From Chitinimonas prasina (GTDB lineage: Bacteria; Pseudomonadota; Gammaproteobacteria; Burkholderiales; Chitinimonadaceae): a DNA stretch of 64,000 nucleotides. Location: contig NZ_BSOG01000002.1 of assembly GCF_030160395.1 (NCBI RefSeq), forward strand, positions 124,001 through 188,000, read 5' to 3'. Below are positions 27,511 through 36,410 of this stretch, in pieces (position 1 is the stretch's first letter; each line of letters begins with the position of its first letter). Below the pieces are notes generated by a model that was not told the origin of the DNA, did not search any database, and saw nothing but the letters and a program-made list of their open reading frames with translations. The position numbers were made by a program, and so were the translations under genes.

Positions 27511-28542
27511 CTAGGCCAGCGCCTCTTGCGCGACCACAACGCAGTTGCGGCCGTTATCCTTGGCGCGATACAGGGCGGCATCAGCCTGGGCCAGCAGGGT
27601 GGCTGGGTGGCATTGCTCCAGGTGGCTGCTGGCGGCCACCCCCAGGCTGGCAGTGACATATTCCGGCGCACCGGCAGTACGATGCGAGCGGGTAGCAAGC
27701 CGGCCGCATAGGGTATCGGCCACGGTGGCGGCACCGTCCAGCTCGGTATGCGGCAGCAGCAGGCATAGCTCCTCACCGCCGTAACGGCCGGCGCTGTCCG
27801 TCTCGCGCAGGGTCTCGCGTATCAGTCTGCCGGTATTGGCGAGTACGATATCGCCGGTGGCGTGGCCCCACTGGTCGTTCACCTGCTTGAAATGGTCCAG
27901 GTCCAGCAGCACCAGCGCCATGGGCTCCTTGAACCGGCGCGCCCTCGCACACTCTTCGCTCAGGCGCTCCATCAGGCGGCGGCGGTTCATCAGCCCGGTC
28001 AGCTCGTCGGTCGTGGCCAAGCGTTCCAGCAAATGCACATTGGCTTCCAGCTCACGCTTGTGCTGGCGCAGCTCTACCAAAGCCATGACCTGGCGGGCCA
28101 GGGACTGTAGCAGTTCTAGCTGGTGGTCATTGGGCTGGCCCGCCCGCTTGTCGAGCACGCACAGCGTACCGATAGCCTGCTGGTCGGCAGTCAGCAGGGG
28201 AACACCAGCATACATGCGAAAACCGTCCAGGGTCGGTGGCAAGCTGGCTGTGCGCGGGTCGCTGCAAAGGTCATGCACTACCAGAGGCTGGCCGCTGCGG
28301 ATGACAAAATCACAGTAATCGTCGCAGCGGGCCGCCGGGGCAATCTTCTCTACGCCATGCCAGGCCTTTGCCCAGACATAGTCCTGGTCCACGAATGTGA
28401 CAAAGGCATAGGGCACCTGGCATATTTCAGCCGCCAGCCGGGTCAGAAAATCGAAATCCTGCTCGGCAGGGGTCTGGAATATACCGCAACGATGCAGCGC
28501 TGCCAGGCGGGTGGCTTCCGGGTCGGCGTTCTGTCGGTTCAT
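27511..28542 (-). CDS. GAF-GGDEF diguanylate cyclase, 343 aa
   Basis: Expected to make c-di-GMP from two GTP in the cytoplasm. The GAF domain (about 25-160; FVTFVDQDYVWAKAWHG, MYAGVPLLTADQQAIGTLCVLD) precedes a GGDEF domain starting TDELTGLMNRRRL. The active site is GGEEL, a conservative change from GGEEF, and the I-site RETD sits five residues before it, so feedback inhibition is likely. The ATG at 28542 is preceded by a strong GGAGGA; a longer upstream frame has no support. It shares domain order and similarity with the degenerate protein at 24210, but keeps its catalytic residues. No membrane segment. Confidence 0.9.
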   Translation of the reverse strand: MNRQNADPEATRLAALHRCGIFQTPAEQDFDFLTRLAAEICQVPYAFVTFVDQDYVWAKAWHGVEKIAPAARCDDYCDFVIRSGQPLVVHDLCSDPRTASLPPTLDGFRMYAGVPLLTADQQAIGTLCVLDKRAGQPNDHQLELLQSLARQVMALVELRQHKRELEANVHLLERLATTDELTGLMNRRRLMERLSEECARARRFKEPMALVLLDLDHFKQVNDQWGHATGDIVLANTGRLIRETLRETDSAGRYGGEELCLLLPHTELDGAATVADTLCGRLATRSHRTAGAPEYVTASLGVAASSHLEQCHPATLLAQADAALYRAKDNGRNCVVVAQEALA

Positions 28543-28651
28543 GGTGTCCTCCGCAGTTGCTTCAGCATAGGCCATAGCGAGCACTATCAAGGTGACCGAT
28601 GGTCGGTAGCCTTTGTGCTCAAGCGCTTGCAGTGGACGCGCCAGCATGACA

Positions 28652-28684
28652 ACGCCGGCCTGCCTTCTAAAGGCGGGCCGGTGT
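28652..28684 (-). terminator. Strong hairpin after lpdA
   Basis: CCGGCCTGCCTT (28655-28666) pairs with 28670-28681 around a 3-nt loop, with one G-T pair, and three further outer pairs. It lies 16 bp beyond the lpdA stop. On the minus strand the following sequence (TTGTC) is poor in T, so it is either a weak terminator or an mRNA 3'-end stabiliser for the aceEF-lpdA transcript. Confidence 0.55.
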
Positions 28685-28700
28685 CGTGCTAGCAAACGGA

Positions 28701-30467
28701 TTACTTTTTGCGTACAGGCGGCAGGTCGGTACAGCTGCCTTCGGCCACTTCGGCCGCCAACCCTATGGACTCGCCCAGTGTCGGGTGAGCATGGATGGTC
28801 TTGCCGATATCGGTAGGATCACAACCCATCTCTATCGCCAGGCCTATCTCGCCCAGCATATCGCCGGCATGGGTGCCCACGATGGCACCACCGATCAGCC
28901 TGTGAGTCTCCGCGTCGAAAATCAGCTTGGTGAATCCCTCGTCGCGGCCATTGGCGATGGCGCGGCCAGAAGCGGCCCAGGGGAAGACCGATTTTTCGAT
29001 CTTGATGCCATTCTTCTTGGCTTCGTCCTCGGTCACCCCCACCCATGCTACTTCCGGGTCGGTATAGGCCACGCCAGGGATGGCGCGTGCGTCGAAATAG
29101 GCTTTGTGGCCGGCAGCCACTTCAGCGGCCACGTGGCCCTCGTGCACAGCTTTGTGCGCCAGCATGGGCTGGCCGACGATATCGCCGATGGCAAAGATAT
29201 GCGGCACATTGGTGCGCATCTGCTTGTCCACCTCGATAAAGCCCCGGTCGGTCACGGCCACGCCAGCTTGCTCAGCCCCTATCAGCTTGCCATTGGGTGC
29301 CCGGCCGGCGGCGACCAGCACCATATCGTAGCGCTGTGCCTCCTTGGGCGCTGCATCACCCTCGAAGGTGACATAGATGCCATCAGGCTTGGCTTCGACC
29401 GCGACTGTCTTGGTCTTGAGCATGATGTTGTCGAAACGGTGGGCATTCATCTTCTGCCATACCCGCACCAGATCGCGATCTGCGCCCTGCATCAGGCCGT
29501 CCATCATTTCGACCACATCCAGGCGGGCACCCAGCGTGGAGTAGACCGTGCCCATTTCCAGACCAATGATGCCACCACCTATCACCAGCATTTTCTTGGG
29601 GACAGCTTGCAGTCCGAGTGCACCCGTGCTGTCGACGATGCGTGGGTCCTCAGGGATGAAGGGTAGTTTCACCACGCGGGAACCGGCTGCGATGATGGCC
29701 TGCTTGAACTTGATCACCTGCTTCTGGCCGGTTTTTTCCTGGCCTGTGCCGGTCGTGAGCTCAACCTCGACATGGTAGGGGTCGAGAAAGCGTCCCAGGC
29801 CACGTATCACTTCGACCTTGCGAGCCTTGGCCATGCCGGTCAGCCCAGTAGTAAGCTTGCCGATCACTTTGTTCTTGTAGCCACGCAGGGCATCCAGATC
29901 AATCTTTGGCTCGGGATACTTGATGCCGTTGGCGGCCAGATGGCGCACCTCGTCGATGACAGCGGCGTTATGCAGCAAGGCTTTCGAGGGGATGCAGCCC
30001 ACGTTCAGGCAAACGCCACCCAGCGTCGCGTAACGTTCGACCATAGCCACCTTCAGGCCCAGGTCTGCGGCGCGGAAGGCGGCAGAATAGCCGCCAGGAC
30101 CGCCACCCAGAACCAGGACATCAAATTCAGCATCAGCCGCGCCGCCATGGCTGGCAGGTTGCGGTGCTGCTACAGGGGCAGCAGCTGGCGCAGCGGGTGC
30201 GGCGGCGAGGCTGGCCGCAGCGGCATCCCGGGCCTCCAGCAGCAGCATCACGCTGCCTTCACTGACCTTGTCACCGACCTTGATGCGGATTTCCTTGACC
30301 ACGCCGGCGGCACTGGACGGGACTTCCATGCTGGCCTTGTCGGTTTCCAGGGTGATCAGTGAGTCTTCCTTGGCGATGCTGTCGCCCACCTTGACGAAGA
30401 CTTCGATCACTTCCACGTTCTTGGCATCGCCAATGTCGGGGACCTTCAGTTCAATCACATTGCTCAT
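28701..30467 (-). CDS. lpdA: Dihydrolipoyl dehydrogenase (E3) with an N-terminal lipoyl domain
   Basis: E3 reoxidises dihydrolipoamide on E2 and reduces NAD. Residues 1-80 are a biotinyl-lipoyl domain (LITLETDKASMEVP with the lipoyl Lys), joined by an Ala/Pro linker (about 90-118) to the flavoprotein: FAD motif VLVLGGGPGGYSAAFRAAD, redox disulfide GGVCLNVGCIPSK, NAD-binding MLVIGGGIIGLEMG and the C-terminal HAHPTLGESIG base. The 588 residues fit the fused-lipoyl E3 known in Neisseria and relatives. The ATG at 30467 has GGAGGA upstream. It is last in aceE-aceF-lpdA, after a 189-bp gap, so it may be separately tuned. Confidence 0.95.
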   Translation of the reverse strand: MSNVIELKVPDIGDAKNVEVIEVFVKVGDSIAKEDSLITLETDKASMEVPSSAAGVVKEIRIKVGDKVSEGSVMLLLEARDAAAASLAAAPAAPAAAPVAAPQPASHGGAADAEFDVLVLGGGPGGYSAAFRAADLGLKVAMVERYATLGGVCLNVGCIPSKALLHNAAVIDEVRHLAANGIKYPEPKIDLDALRGYKNKVIGKLTTGLTGMAKARKVEVIRGLGRFLDPYHVEVELTTGTGQEKTGQKQVIKFKQAIIAAGSRVVKLPFIPEDPRIVDSTGALGLQAVPKKMLVIGGGIIGLEMGTVYSTLGARLDVVEMMDGLMQGADRDLVRVWQKMNAHRFDNIMLKTKTVAVEAKPDGIYVTFEGDAAPKEAQRYDMVLVAAGRAPNGKLIGAEQAGVAVTDRGFIEVDKQMRTNVPHIFAIGDIVGQPMLAHKAVHEGHVAAEVAAGHKAYFDARAIPGVAYTDPEVAWVGVTEDEAKKNGIKIEKSVFPWAASGRAIANGRDEGFTKLIFDAETHRLIGGAIVGTHAGDMLGEIGLAIEMGCDPTDIGKTIHAHPTLGESIGLAAEVAEGSCTDLPPVRKK

Positions 30468-30656
30468 GGGTTTTCCTCCGTGAAACGTGATACCGCCGGG
30501 CGGCGATGGAAAGCGAGAGGGCCTGGCGGCCCCCCACTTCCCGGACACTCCCTCAACCCCACGCTCGCTGCCGCTTGCGCATCGCTACCTTGCCTGGGCT
30601 GGCTGGGCAGTGGGGTTGGCAGGCTGGTCCTTCACGGTTCCATTGTTCACTTGGGG

Positions 30657-32294
30657 TTAAAGCATCAGGCGGCGGATGTCGCCCAGTACCTGTGATAGAT
30701 AGGTGGTGAATCGGGCTGCCGAAGCGCCGTCGATCACACGGTGGTCATAGCTCAGCGAGAGCGGCAGGATCAGACGCGGCGCAAACTCGCTGCCGTTCCA
30801 GACCGGTTTGATGCTGGACTTGGAAACCCCGAGGATGGCAACTTCCGGTGCATTCACGATGGGTGTGAAGGCCGTTCCCCCGACCCCGCCGAGCGAGGAG
30901 ATGGAGAAGCAACCGCCCTGCATCTCGGCCGGCAGCAGCTTGCCGTCGCGTGCTTTGGCTGCCAAGGCGCCGGTTTCTGTGGCTAACTCGATCAGCGACT
31001 TCTTGTCGGCATCGCGTATTACCGGCACCACCAGGCCATTGGGGGTGTCGGCGGCGAAGCCGATATGGAAATACTGCTTCAGCACCAGGTTTTCACCGTC
31101 GAGGCTGCTGTTGAAGTCGGGGAATTTCTTCAGCGCCGCGACCACGGCCTTGATGATGAAGGCCAAGGGGGTGATCTTGAGGTTCTGTTTTTTCAGTTCC
31201 TCGCCCATTTCCTTGCGGAAGGCTTCCATGTCGGTGATGTCGGCTTCGTCGAATTGGGTGACGTGAGGAATCATGACCCAGTTGCGCGCCAGGTTGGCAC
31301 CCGAAATCTTCTTGATACGCGAGAGCGGCTTGGCCTCGACCGGGCCGTACTTGGCGAAGTCGACCTTGGGCCAGGGCAGCAGATCCAGTCCGCTGCCGCT
31401 GCCATTGGTGGGCGTGGCGGTATTGGCCACGGCGCCACTGAGCACGTTCTTGACGTAAGCCTGGATGTCGCTGGCAACAATGCGCCCCTTGGGGCCGCTA
31501 CCCTTGACACGACCCAGGTCCACGCCCAGCTCGCGGGCAAACTTGCGTACCGACGGGCTGGCATGGGAGGTCCTGAAGGCGGCTTCATCAACCTTGGCTG
31601 CGGGCGCTGTGCTAACGGCGGCAACGGCGGGTGCAGGGGGCGTCGCGGCAACGGCAGGTGGAGCGGCAGTCGGGGCGGGTTTGCTGGCTGCGGGGGCGGG
31701 TGTCGCGGCGGCACCAGCTTGCGTGGACAGGGTCAGGATCAGCGTGCCTTCCGATGCCTTGTCGCCCACCTTGATGGCTAGGCTTTGTACAACACCAGCA
31801 GCAGGGGAGGGCACTTCCATACTGGCCTTGTCGGTTTCCAGCGTGATCAGGGAGTCGTCCTTCTTCACGCTGTCGCCGATTTTGACGAAGACTTCGATGA
31901 CGTCGACATTGCTGGCGTCGCCAATATCGGGCACTTTGACCTCGATCGATGTGCTGGCCGCAGCGTGTGCAGCAGCTGGCGCGGCTACGGGGGGGGCTGC
32001 GACTTCGGGCGCGGGGGTAGCCGCAGGCGCTGCAGCGGGCGCAGCGGCAGCAGCACCCGCCTCTATCACGACCACCACGCTGCCTTCAGAGGCCTTGTCG
32101 CCCACCTTGAGGCGGACTTCCTTGACTACCCCAGCGGCGCTTGCCGGGACTTCCATGCTGGCCTTGTCTGTTTCCAGGGTGATCAGCGAATCGTCCTTCT
32201 TGATCACATCGCCTGGTTTGACAAAGACTTCAATCACGTCGACATCCTTGGCATCGCCAATGTCGGGCACTTTCAGTTCAATCAGATTGCTCAT
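30657..32294 (-). CDS. aceF: Pyruvate dehydrogenase E2, dihydrolipoamide acetyltransferase
   Basis: E2 is the core of the PDH complex. Domain order: lipoyl 1 (about 3-78), Ala/Pro linker, lipoyl 2 (about 118-192), a second Ala/Pro linker, the peripheral subunit-binding domain (ASPSVRKFARELGVDL, GSGPKGRIVASDI), and the acetyltransferase domain ending LSLSYDHRVIDGASAARF with the catalytic His and Asp. Both lipoyl domains carry ETDKASMEVP. I take the ATG at 32294 because GGAGG then lies 6 bp upstream; the ATG two codons earlier abuts it. Two lipoyl domains plus one on E3 is a known betaproteobacterial arrangement. Confidence 0.95.
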   Translation of the reverse strand: MSNLIELKVPDIGDAKDVDVIEVFVKPGDVIKKDDSLITLETDKASMEVPASAAGVVKEVRLKVGDKASEGSVVVVIEAGAAAAAPAAAPAATPAPEVAAPPVAAPAAAHAAASTSIEVKVPDIGDASNVDVIEVFVKIGDSVKKDDSLITLETDKASMEVPSPAAGVVQSLAIKVGDKASEGTLILTLSTQAGAAATPAPAASKPAPTAAPPAVAATPPAPAVAAVSTAPAAKVDEAAFRTSHASPSVRKFARELGVDLGRVKGSGPKGRIVASDIQAYVKNVLSGAVANTATPTNGSGSGLDLLPWPKVDFAKYGPVEAKPLSRIKKISGANLARNWVMIPHVTQFDEADITDMEAFRKEMGEELKKQNLKITPLAFIIKAVVAALKKFPDFNSSLDGENLVLKQYFHIGFAADTPNGLVVPVIRDADKKSLIELATETGALAAKARDGKLLPAEMQGGCFSISSLGGVGGTAFTPIVNAPEVAILGVSKSSIKPVWNGSEFAPRLILPLSLSYDHRVIDGASAARFTTYLSQVLGDIRRLML

Positions 32295-32305
32295 TTTCAT
32301 CCTCC

Positions 32306-32391
32306 GTGAAACGTGAAGCCGTCATGCGGCGGTGAAATGTGAAACGTGGTGTTACACCACATTTCACCTTTCACGTTCCACTTTTCACGTG
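32306..32391 (-). repeat. Repeated GTGAAA units forming competing hairpins in the aceE-aceF gap
   Basis: The 98-bp gap carries several copies, in both orientations, of a CGTGAAA-type unit. Two mutually exclusive stems are possible: GGTGAAATGTG (32331-32341) with 32358-32368, an 11-bp perfect match, or GTGAAA-c-GTGGTGT (32339-32352) with 32354-32367, 13 pairs and one mismatch around a single-base loop. The same CGTGAAACGTGA unit recurs just upstream of lpdA (about 30477-30491). A role in differential expression within the operon is inference. Confidence 0.55.
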
Positions 32392-32392
32392 G

Positions 32393-35047
32393 TTAAACGG
32401 TCCAAGGGGCGGGCTTGGTGCTATCGATGCCGTACTTGGCCAGGGCTTCTGCCACCTTGGCGCGCGGCAGCTTGCCATCGTCGGCCAGCGATTTCAGTGC
32501 AGCTACCGTCACATAGTGGCGGTTGACTTCGAAGAATTGCCGCAGCTGTTCGCGGGTGTCCGAGCGGCCGAAGCCATCGGTGCCGAGCACCACGTAACGG
32601 CGTGGCACATGGGCACGTATCTGCTCGGCGTAGAGGCGCATATAGTCGGTTGCCACCACCACCGGGCCTTGCGTGTCCTTCAGGCATTGGGTCACATAGG
32701 GCAGCTTGGGTTCGGCCAGCGGGTTGAGCAGATTTTCCCGCTCCACCGCCATACCGTCGCGGGCCAGTTCGGTAAAGCTTGGGCAGCTCCACAGATCGGC
32801 TTCCACGCCCCAGTCATCGCGCAGCAACTGCGCAGCGGCAATCACTTCGTTGAAGATGGTGCCGGACCCCAGCAACTGCACCCGCAGATCGCCCGCACCG
32901 CCCTGCTTGAGCAGGTACATGCCCTTGACGATGCCTGCTTCCGCATCGGCTGGCATGGCTGGGTGCTCATAGTTCTCGTTCATCAGGGTGATGTAGTAAT
33001 ACACGTCCTGCTGCTCGGCATACATGCGGCGCATGCCGTCCTGCACGATGACCGCCACTTCAAAGCCGAACGTCGGGTCATAGGAGATGCAGTTGGGGAT
33101 GGTGGCCGAGATCAGGTGCGAATGGCCGTCCTCGTGCTGCAAGCCCTCGCCATTGAGGGTGGTGCGGCCCGCCGTGCCGCCCAGCAGAAAGCCCCGGGTG
33201 CGCATGTCGCCAGCCAGCCAGGCCAGATCACCTACGCGCTGGAAACCGAACATCGAGTAATAGATGTAGAACGGAATCATGGGCACGCCATGGGTGCTGT
33301 AGGACGTACCCGCAGCGATCCAGTCACACATGCCGCCGGCTTCGTTGATACCTTCCTGCAGAATCTGGCCGTCCTTGGACTCCTTGTAGAACATCAGCTG
33401 GTCGGCGTCCTGCGGCACATACTTCTGGCCTTCCTGATTCCATATGCCTACCTGGCGGAACAGGCCTTCCATGCCGAAAGTGCGCGATTCATCGGGCACG
33501 ATGGGCACGATGTGCTTGCCGATGTTCTTGTCCTTCAGCAGCTGGGTCAGCATGCGGACAAAAGCCATGGTGGTGGAGTATTCCTTGCCGGCGCCCGAAC
33601 CCTTCAGCAGGGTATCGAAGCTGGACAGCGGCGGCACTTCCAGTGCGTAGGCCTTGGCGCGACGTTGCGGCAGGTAGCCGCCGAGCGCATTTCTGTGGCC
33701 TCGCATGTATTCCAGCTCAGGCGAGCCTTCCTCGAACTTGACGAAGGGCACCTTCTCCAGCTGGTCATCGGCCACCGGTATGCCAAAGCGGTCGCGGAAC
33801 TGCTTGATCGAGTCGATATCCAGCTTTTTCTGCTGGTGGGTGATGTTCATGGCCTCGCCAGCCGAGCCCATGCCATAGCCCTTGACGGTCTTGGCCAGGA
33901 TAACGGTGGGCATTCCCTTGGTATCGGTGGCGGCCTTGAAGGCGGCGTAGATCTTGGCGGGGTCGTGACCGCCCCGATTCAGGTCCCAGATGTCCTTGTC
34001 GGACCAGTCCTGCACAAGCGCCTTCAGTTCGGGCGTGTTGAAGAAGTGCTCGCGGACATAAGCGCCGTCCTTGGCCTTCATGGTCTGGTATTCGCCGTCG
34101 ACGATGGCCATCATGCGCTTGGCCAGGATGCCCTTCTTGTCGCGTGCGAACAGGGCATCCCACTTGGTGCCCCACACCAGCTTGATCACATTCCAGCCCG
34201 AGCCGCGGAATTCGCTCTCCAGTTCCTGGATGATCTTGCCATTACCGCGCACCGGACCGTCGAGGCGCTGCAGGTTGCAGTTGATCACGAACACCAGATT
34301 GTCCAGCCGCTCGCGGCCGGCCATGCCGATGGCCCCCAGCGACTCCGGCTCGTCCATCTCGCCATCACCACAGAAGGCCCAGACCTTGCGCCCCTCGGTC
34401 TGTGCCATGCCGCGATCCTGCATGTATTTCATGAAGCGGGCCTGGTAGATAGCCAGTAGCGGGCCAAGGCCCATCGATACGGTGGGGAACTGCCAGAAGT
34501 CCGGCATCAGCCAGGGGTGGGGGTAGCTGGACAAGCCTTTGCCACCGACTTCCTGGCGGAAGTTGTTCATTTGATCTTCGCTCAGGCGGCCCAATAGGTA
34601 AGCGCGCGAGTAGACACCGGTCGCCACATGGCCCTGGACAAATACCAGGTCGCCGCCGTGGTTCTCGCTGGGAGCATGCCAGAAGTGGTTGTATCCCACG
34701 TCATACAGGGTGGCTGCGGACGCAAACGAGGCGATATGGCCGCCAACATTGGTATGCTTGTTGGCGCGCACCACCATGGCCATGGCGTTCCAGCGCGTAT
34801 AGGCGCGGATCTTGTGTTCTTTGGTGGTGTCGCCAGGAAAGGGCGGCTCCATCTCCACCGGGATGGTATTGATGTACTGGGTATTGGCACTGTAGGGGAT
34901 ATTGGCGCCGCGCTCGGTGGCTTCTTCTATCAGCTTCTCGATGATGAAGTGGGCGCGCTCAGGGCCCTCGCTCTCGATCACGCCGTCCAGGGCTTCAAGC
35001 CACTCGCGTGTTTCTACCGGATCGAGATCGTCGTTGTGCTCTGCCAT
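32393..35047 (-). CDS. aceE: Pyruvate dehydrogenase E1, homodimeric
   Basis: Decarboxylates pyruvate with thiamine diphosphate and acetylates the lipoyl group of E2. The 884 residues match the single-chain AceE type. The ThDP/Mg motif is present (GDGEMDEPES ending in VINCNLQRLDGPV), as are the N-terminal HIASFASAATLYDVGYNHFW and IPFYIYYSMFGFQRVGDL. The ATG at 35047 (MAEHNDDLDP) fits the family; a frame 16 codons longer is possible but has no ribosome-binding site. First gene of aceE-aceF-lpdA. No HexR-like or PdhR-like palindrome was recognised upstream. Confidence 0.96.
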   Translation of the reverse strand: MAEHNDDLDPVETREWLEALDGVIESEGPERAHFIIEKLIEEATERGANIPYSANTQYINTIPVEMEPPFPGDTTKEHKIRAYTRWNAMAMVVRANKHTNVGGHIASFASAATLYDVGYNHFWHAPSENHGGDLVFVQGHVATGVYSRAYLLGRLSEDQMNNFRQEVGGKGLSSYPHPWLMPDFWQFPTVSMGLGPLLAIYQARFMKYMQDRGMAQTEGRKVWAFCGDGEMDEPESLGAIGMAGRERLDNLVFVINCNLQRLDGPVRGNGKIIQELESEFRGSGWNVIKLVWGTKWDALFARDKKGILAKRMMAIVDGEYQTMKAKDGAYVREHFFNTPELKALVQDWSDKDIWDLNRGGHDPAKIYAAFKAATDTKGMPTVILAKTVKGYGMGSAGEAMNITHQQKKLDIDSIKQFRDRFGIPVADDQLEKVPFVKFEEGSPELEYMRGHRNALGGYLPQRRAKAYALEVPPLSSFDTLLKGSGAGKEYSTTMAFVRMLTQLLKDKNIGKHIVPIVPDESRTFGMEGLFRQVGIWNQEGQKYVPQDADQLMFYKESKDGQILQEGINEAGGMCDWIAAGTSYSTHGVPMIPFYIYYSMFGFQRVGDLAWLAGDMRTRGFLLGGTAGRTTLNGEGLQHEDGHSHLISATIPNCISYDPTFGFEVAVIVQDGMRRMYAEQQDVYYYITLMNENYEHPAMPADAEAGIVKGMYLLKQGGAGDLRVQLLGSGTIFNEVIAAAQLLRDDWGVEADLWSCPSFTELARDGMAVERENLLNPLAEPKLPYVTQCLKDTQGPVVVATDYMRLYAEQIRAHVPRRYVVLGTDGFGRSDTREQLRQFFEVNRHYVTVAALKSLADDGKLPRAKVAEALAKYGIDSTKPAPWTV

Positions 35048-35436
35048 CTTGGGTACCTTGTGGGTTTCGTTATAGGAATAGGGATGCAAGCGCACGCCAC
35101 CCCGCAGGGTGTGCAGGGGCGTGATGTAGATCGCTTGGGTATACGGTGGCGCGTACTGCCAGGTTCTGGCAGCACGGCAGAATGGGTGGCTGGCGCTCAG
35201 ACAAGGCCAGCGAAGCGTGAGTTGTGCGCTTCAATGTTGTCTCTACTGCTTGGGTTGCGAACTGGCAATTGCCGGCTCATCGGGCCTTATGGCCTCTTTG
35301 TCACTGCTGGCCCGGTATACGTGACGGTGGTGCAGGTCACGCTCCGCACCCGCCGGACGGGCGCCGGATGATCGGGTGGGTATCAGTCATTGCTACCGCA
35401 GGAATGCGGCGGGCCGCCATTATGGCAGCCCGGTTG
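35048..35436. other. 389-bp intergenic region upstream of aceE
   Basis: No gene with a plausible start or ribosome-binding site was found. It must hold the aceE promoter on the minus strand. A TATAAC (minus strand, about 35068-35073) might be a -10, but no matching -35 is evident. It also contains the 3' flank of the SHOCT gene, without a recognisable intrinsic terminator. Confidence 0.4.
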
Positions 35437-36315
35437 TTACAGCTCTTTCAGGATGGCGGCACGCTTTTGCGCGTACTCGGCATCATCGATCAGACCGTTG
35501 TCCTTGAGCCGCTTCAGCAGGATCAAGCGTTCCTCCACCTTGCTTGTCGGTGCGGCAGGCAATATGGCTTGCGGCGCTGCTGTGGCGGCCGGTGCCGATT
35601 GCGGCGCGGCTTGTGCCGGGGCGGGACTCACCGGCGCTGGTGCAGCAACCGCATCGGCTGGCTTGAATGTGGTGGCGGCAGGTACCTTGGCAGCGCCAAA
35701 GGTGGTCGTCGGCTTGGTCGCAAGGGCAGTCGGGATATCCAGGCTGACCCAGTCTGGACGGTTGCCGACCCGCTGCACCACGTTGCTGGCCTGCAGCTCG
35801 CAGCCTAGATCGGTCTGCGCTTTGATACGGCTACCGTGTATCAGGGTACGGGCACTGCCACTGGGCCGCTGGAACAAGACTTCCTGAGTGCTGCCGCACA
35901 TGCCTACCAGCAGGTTGAGCCTGCCATTCTCGACAAACAAGCGGCCTGCATTCAGGGAGCGTGGCAGCAGCGGGATACTGCCTGGGCGATAGGAGGTGCC
36001 GAACAGCAGGTCGTCCTCTGTCTTGGCCTTGGCGAATTGCGCGATCAAGGACTTGGACAGCCGCTCGATCTCGTCTTCACTGAAGTAAGGTACGGATTCC
36101 CTGCTGGCGTCCTGCTTGTAGAAGTGCGCCAGCAAGGCTCGCAACTGTTCGCTGCTGAAGCTGACTGGATGCTGATTGCCCGCATTCACGGCTTCCAGTT
36201 TCACATAGTCATCGGTCTCAGACCAACGCTGGCTTGAGTCCATGGCGCTGGCGCCGCTCACCATCAGTGCGACGAGTGCCAGGCGCCCCAGGCGCGACGC
36301 AAAGGCTTGCTGCAT
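35437..36315 (-). CDS. Secreted SHOCT-domain protein, 292 aa
   Basis: No catalytic domain is recognised. A signal peptide (MQQAFASRLGRLALVALMVSGASA) leads a globular part of about 190 residues with one Cys pair (MCGS, DLGCEL), then an Ala/Pro-rich linker (about 210-255) and a C-terminal SHOCT module: EERLILLKRLKDNGLI followed by DDAEYAQKRAAILKEL. SHOCT helices usually mediate oligomerisation. A periplasmic or outer-membrane-associated location is inferred. It stands alone between aceE and pgi on the same strand. Function unknown. Confidence 0.72.
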   Translation of the reverse strand: MQQAFASRLGRLALVALMVSGASAMDSSQRWSETDDYVKLEAVNAGNQHPVSFSSEQLRALLAHFYKQDASRESVPYFSEDEIERLSKSLIAQFAKAKTEDDLLFGTSYRPGSIPLLPRSLNAGRLFVENGRLNLLVGMCGSTQEVLFQRPSGSARTLIHGSRIKAQTDLGCELQASNVVQRVGNRPDWVSLDIPTALATKPTTTFGAAKVPAATTFKPADAVAAPAPVSPAPAQAAPQSAPAATAAPQAILPAAPTSKVEERLILLKRLKDNGLIDDAEYAQKRAAILKEL

Positions 36316-36410
36316 GCGATTCTCCGTTCTTCTAGCTGCGGGGCAAGACCGCCTTTATAACGCAATCCCCCGCCGCGTGCATCGTGGCTGACCGCGATTG
36401 CGGTCAAAAA

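Noticed and set aside
32339-34459. A 706-codon open frame antisense to aceE
   Set aside because: aceE is unmistakable on the other strand; the antisense protein shows no family features and no ribosome-binding site.
35437-35620. Ala/Pro-rich segments in several proteins as a sign of frameshift
   Set aside because: Similar linkers occur in aceF and lpdA, where they are normal; reading frames continue into clear C-terminal domains.
36393-36408. Hairpin GACCGC/GCGGTC as the pgi terminator
   Set aside because: On the minus strand the T-run precedes rather than follows the stem, so it does not have terminator polarity.
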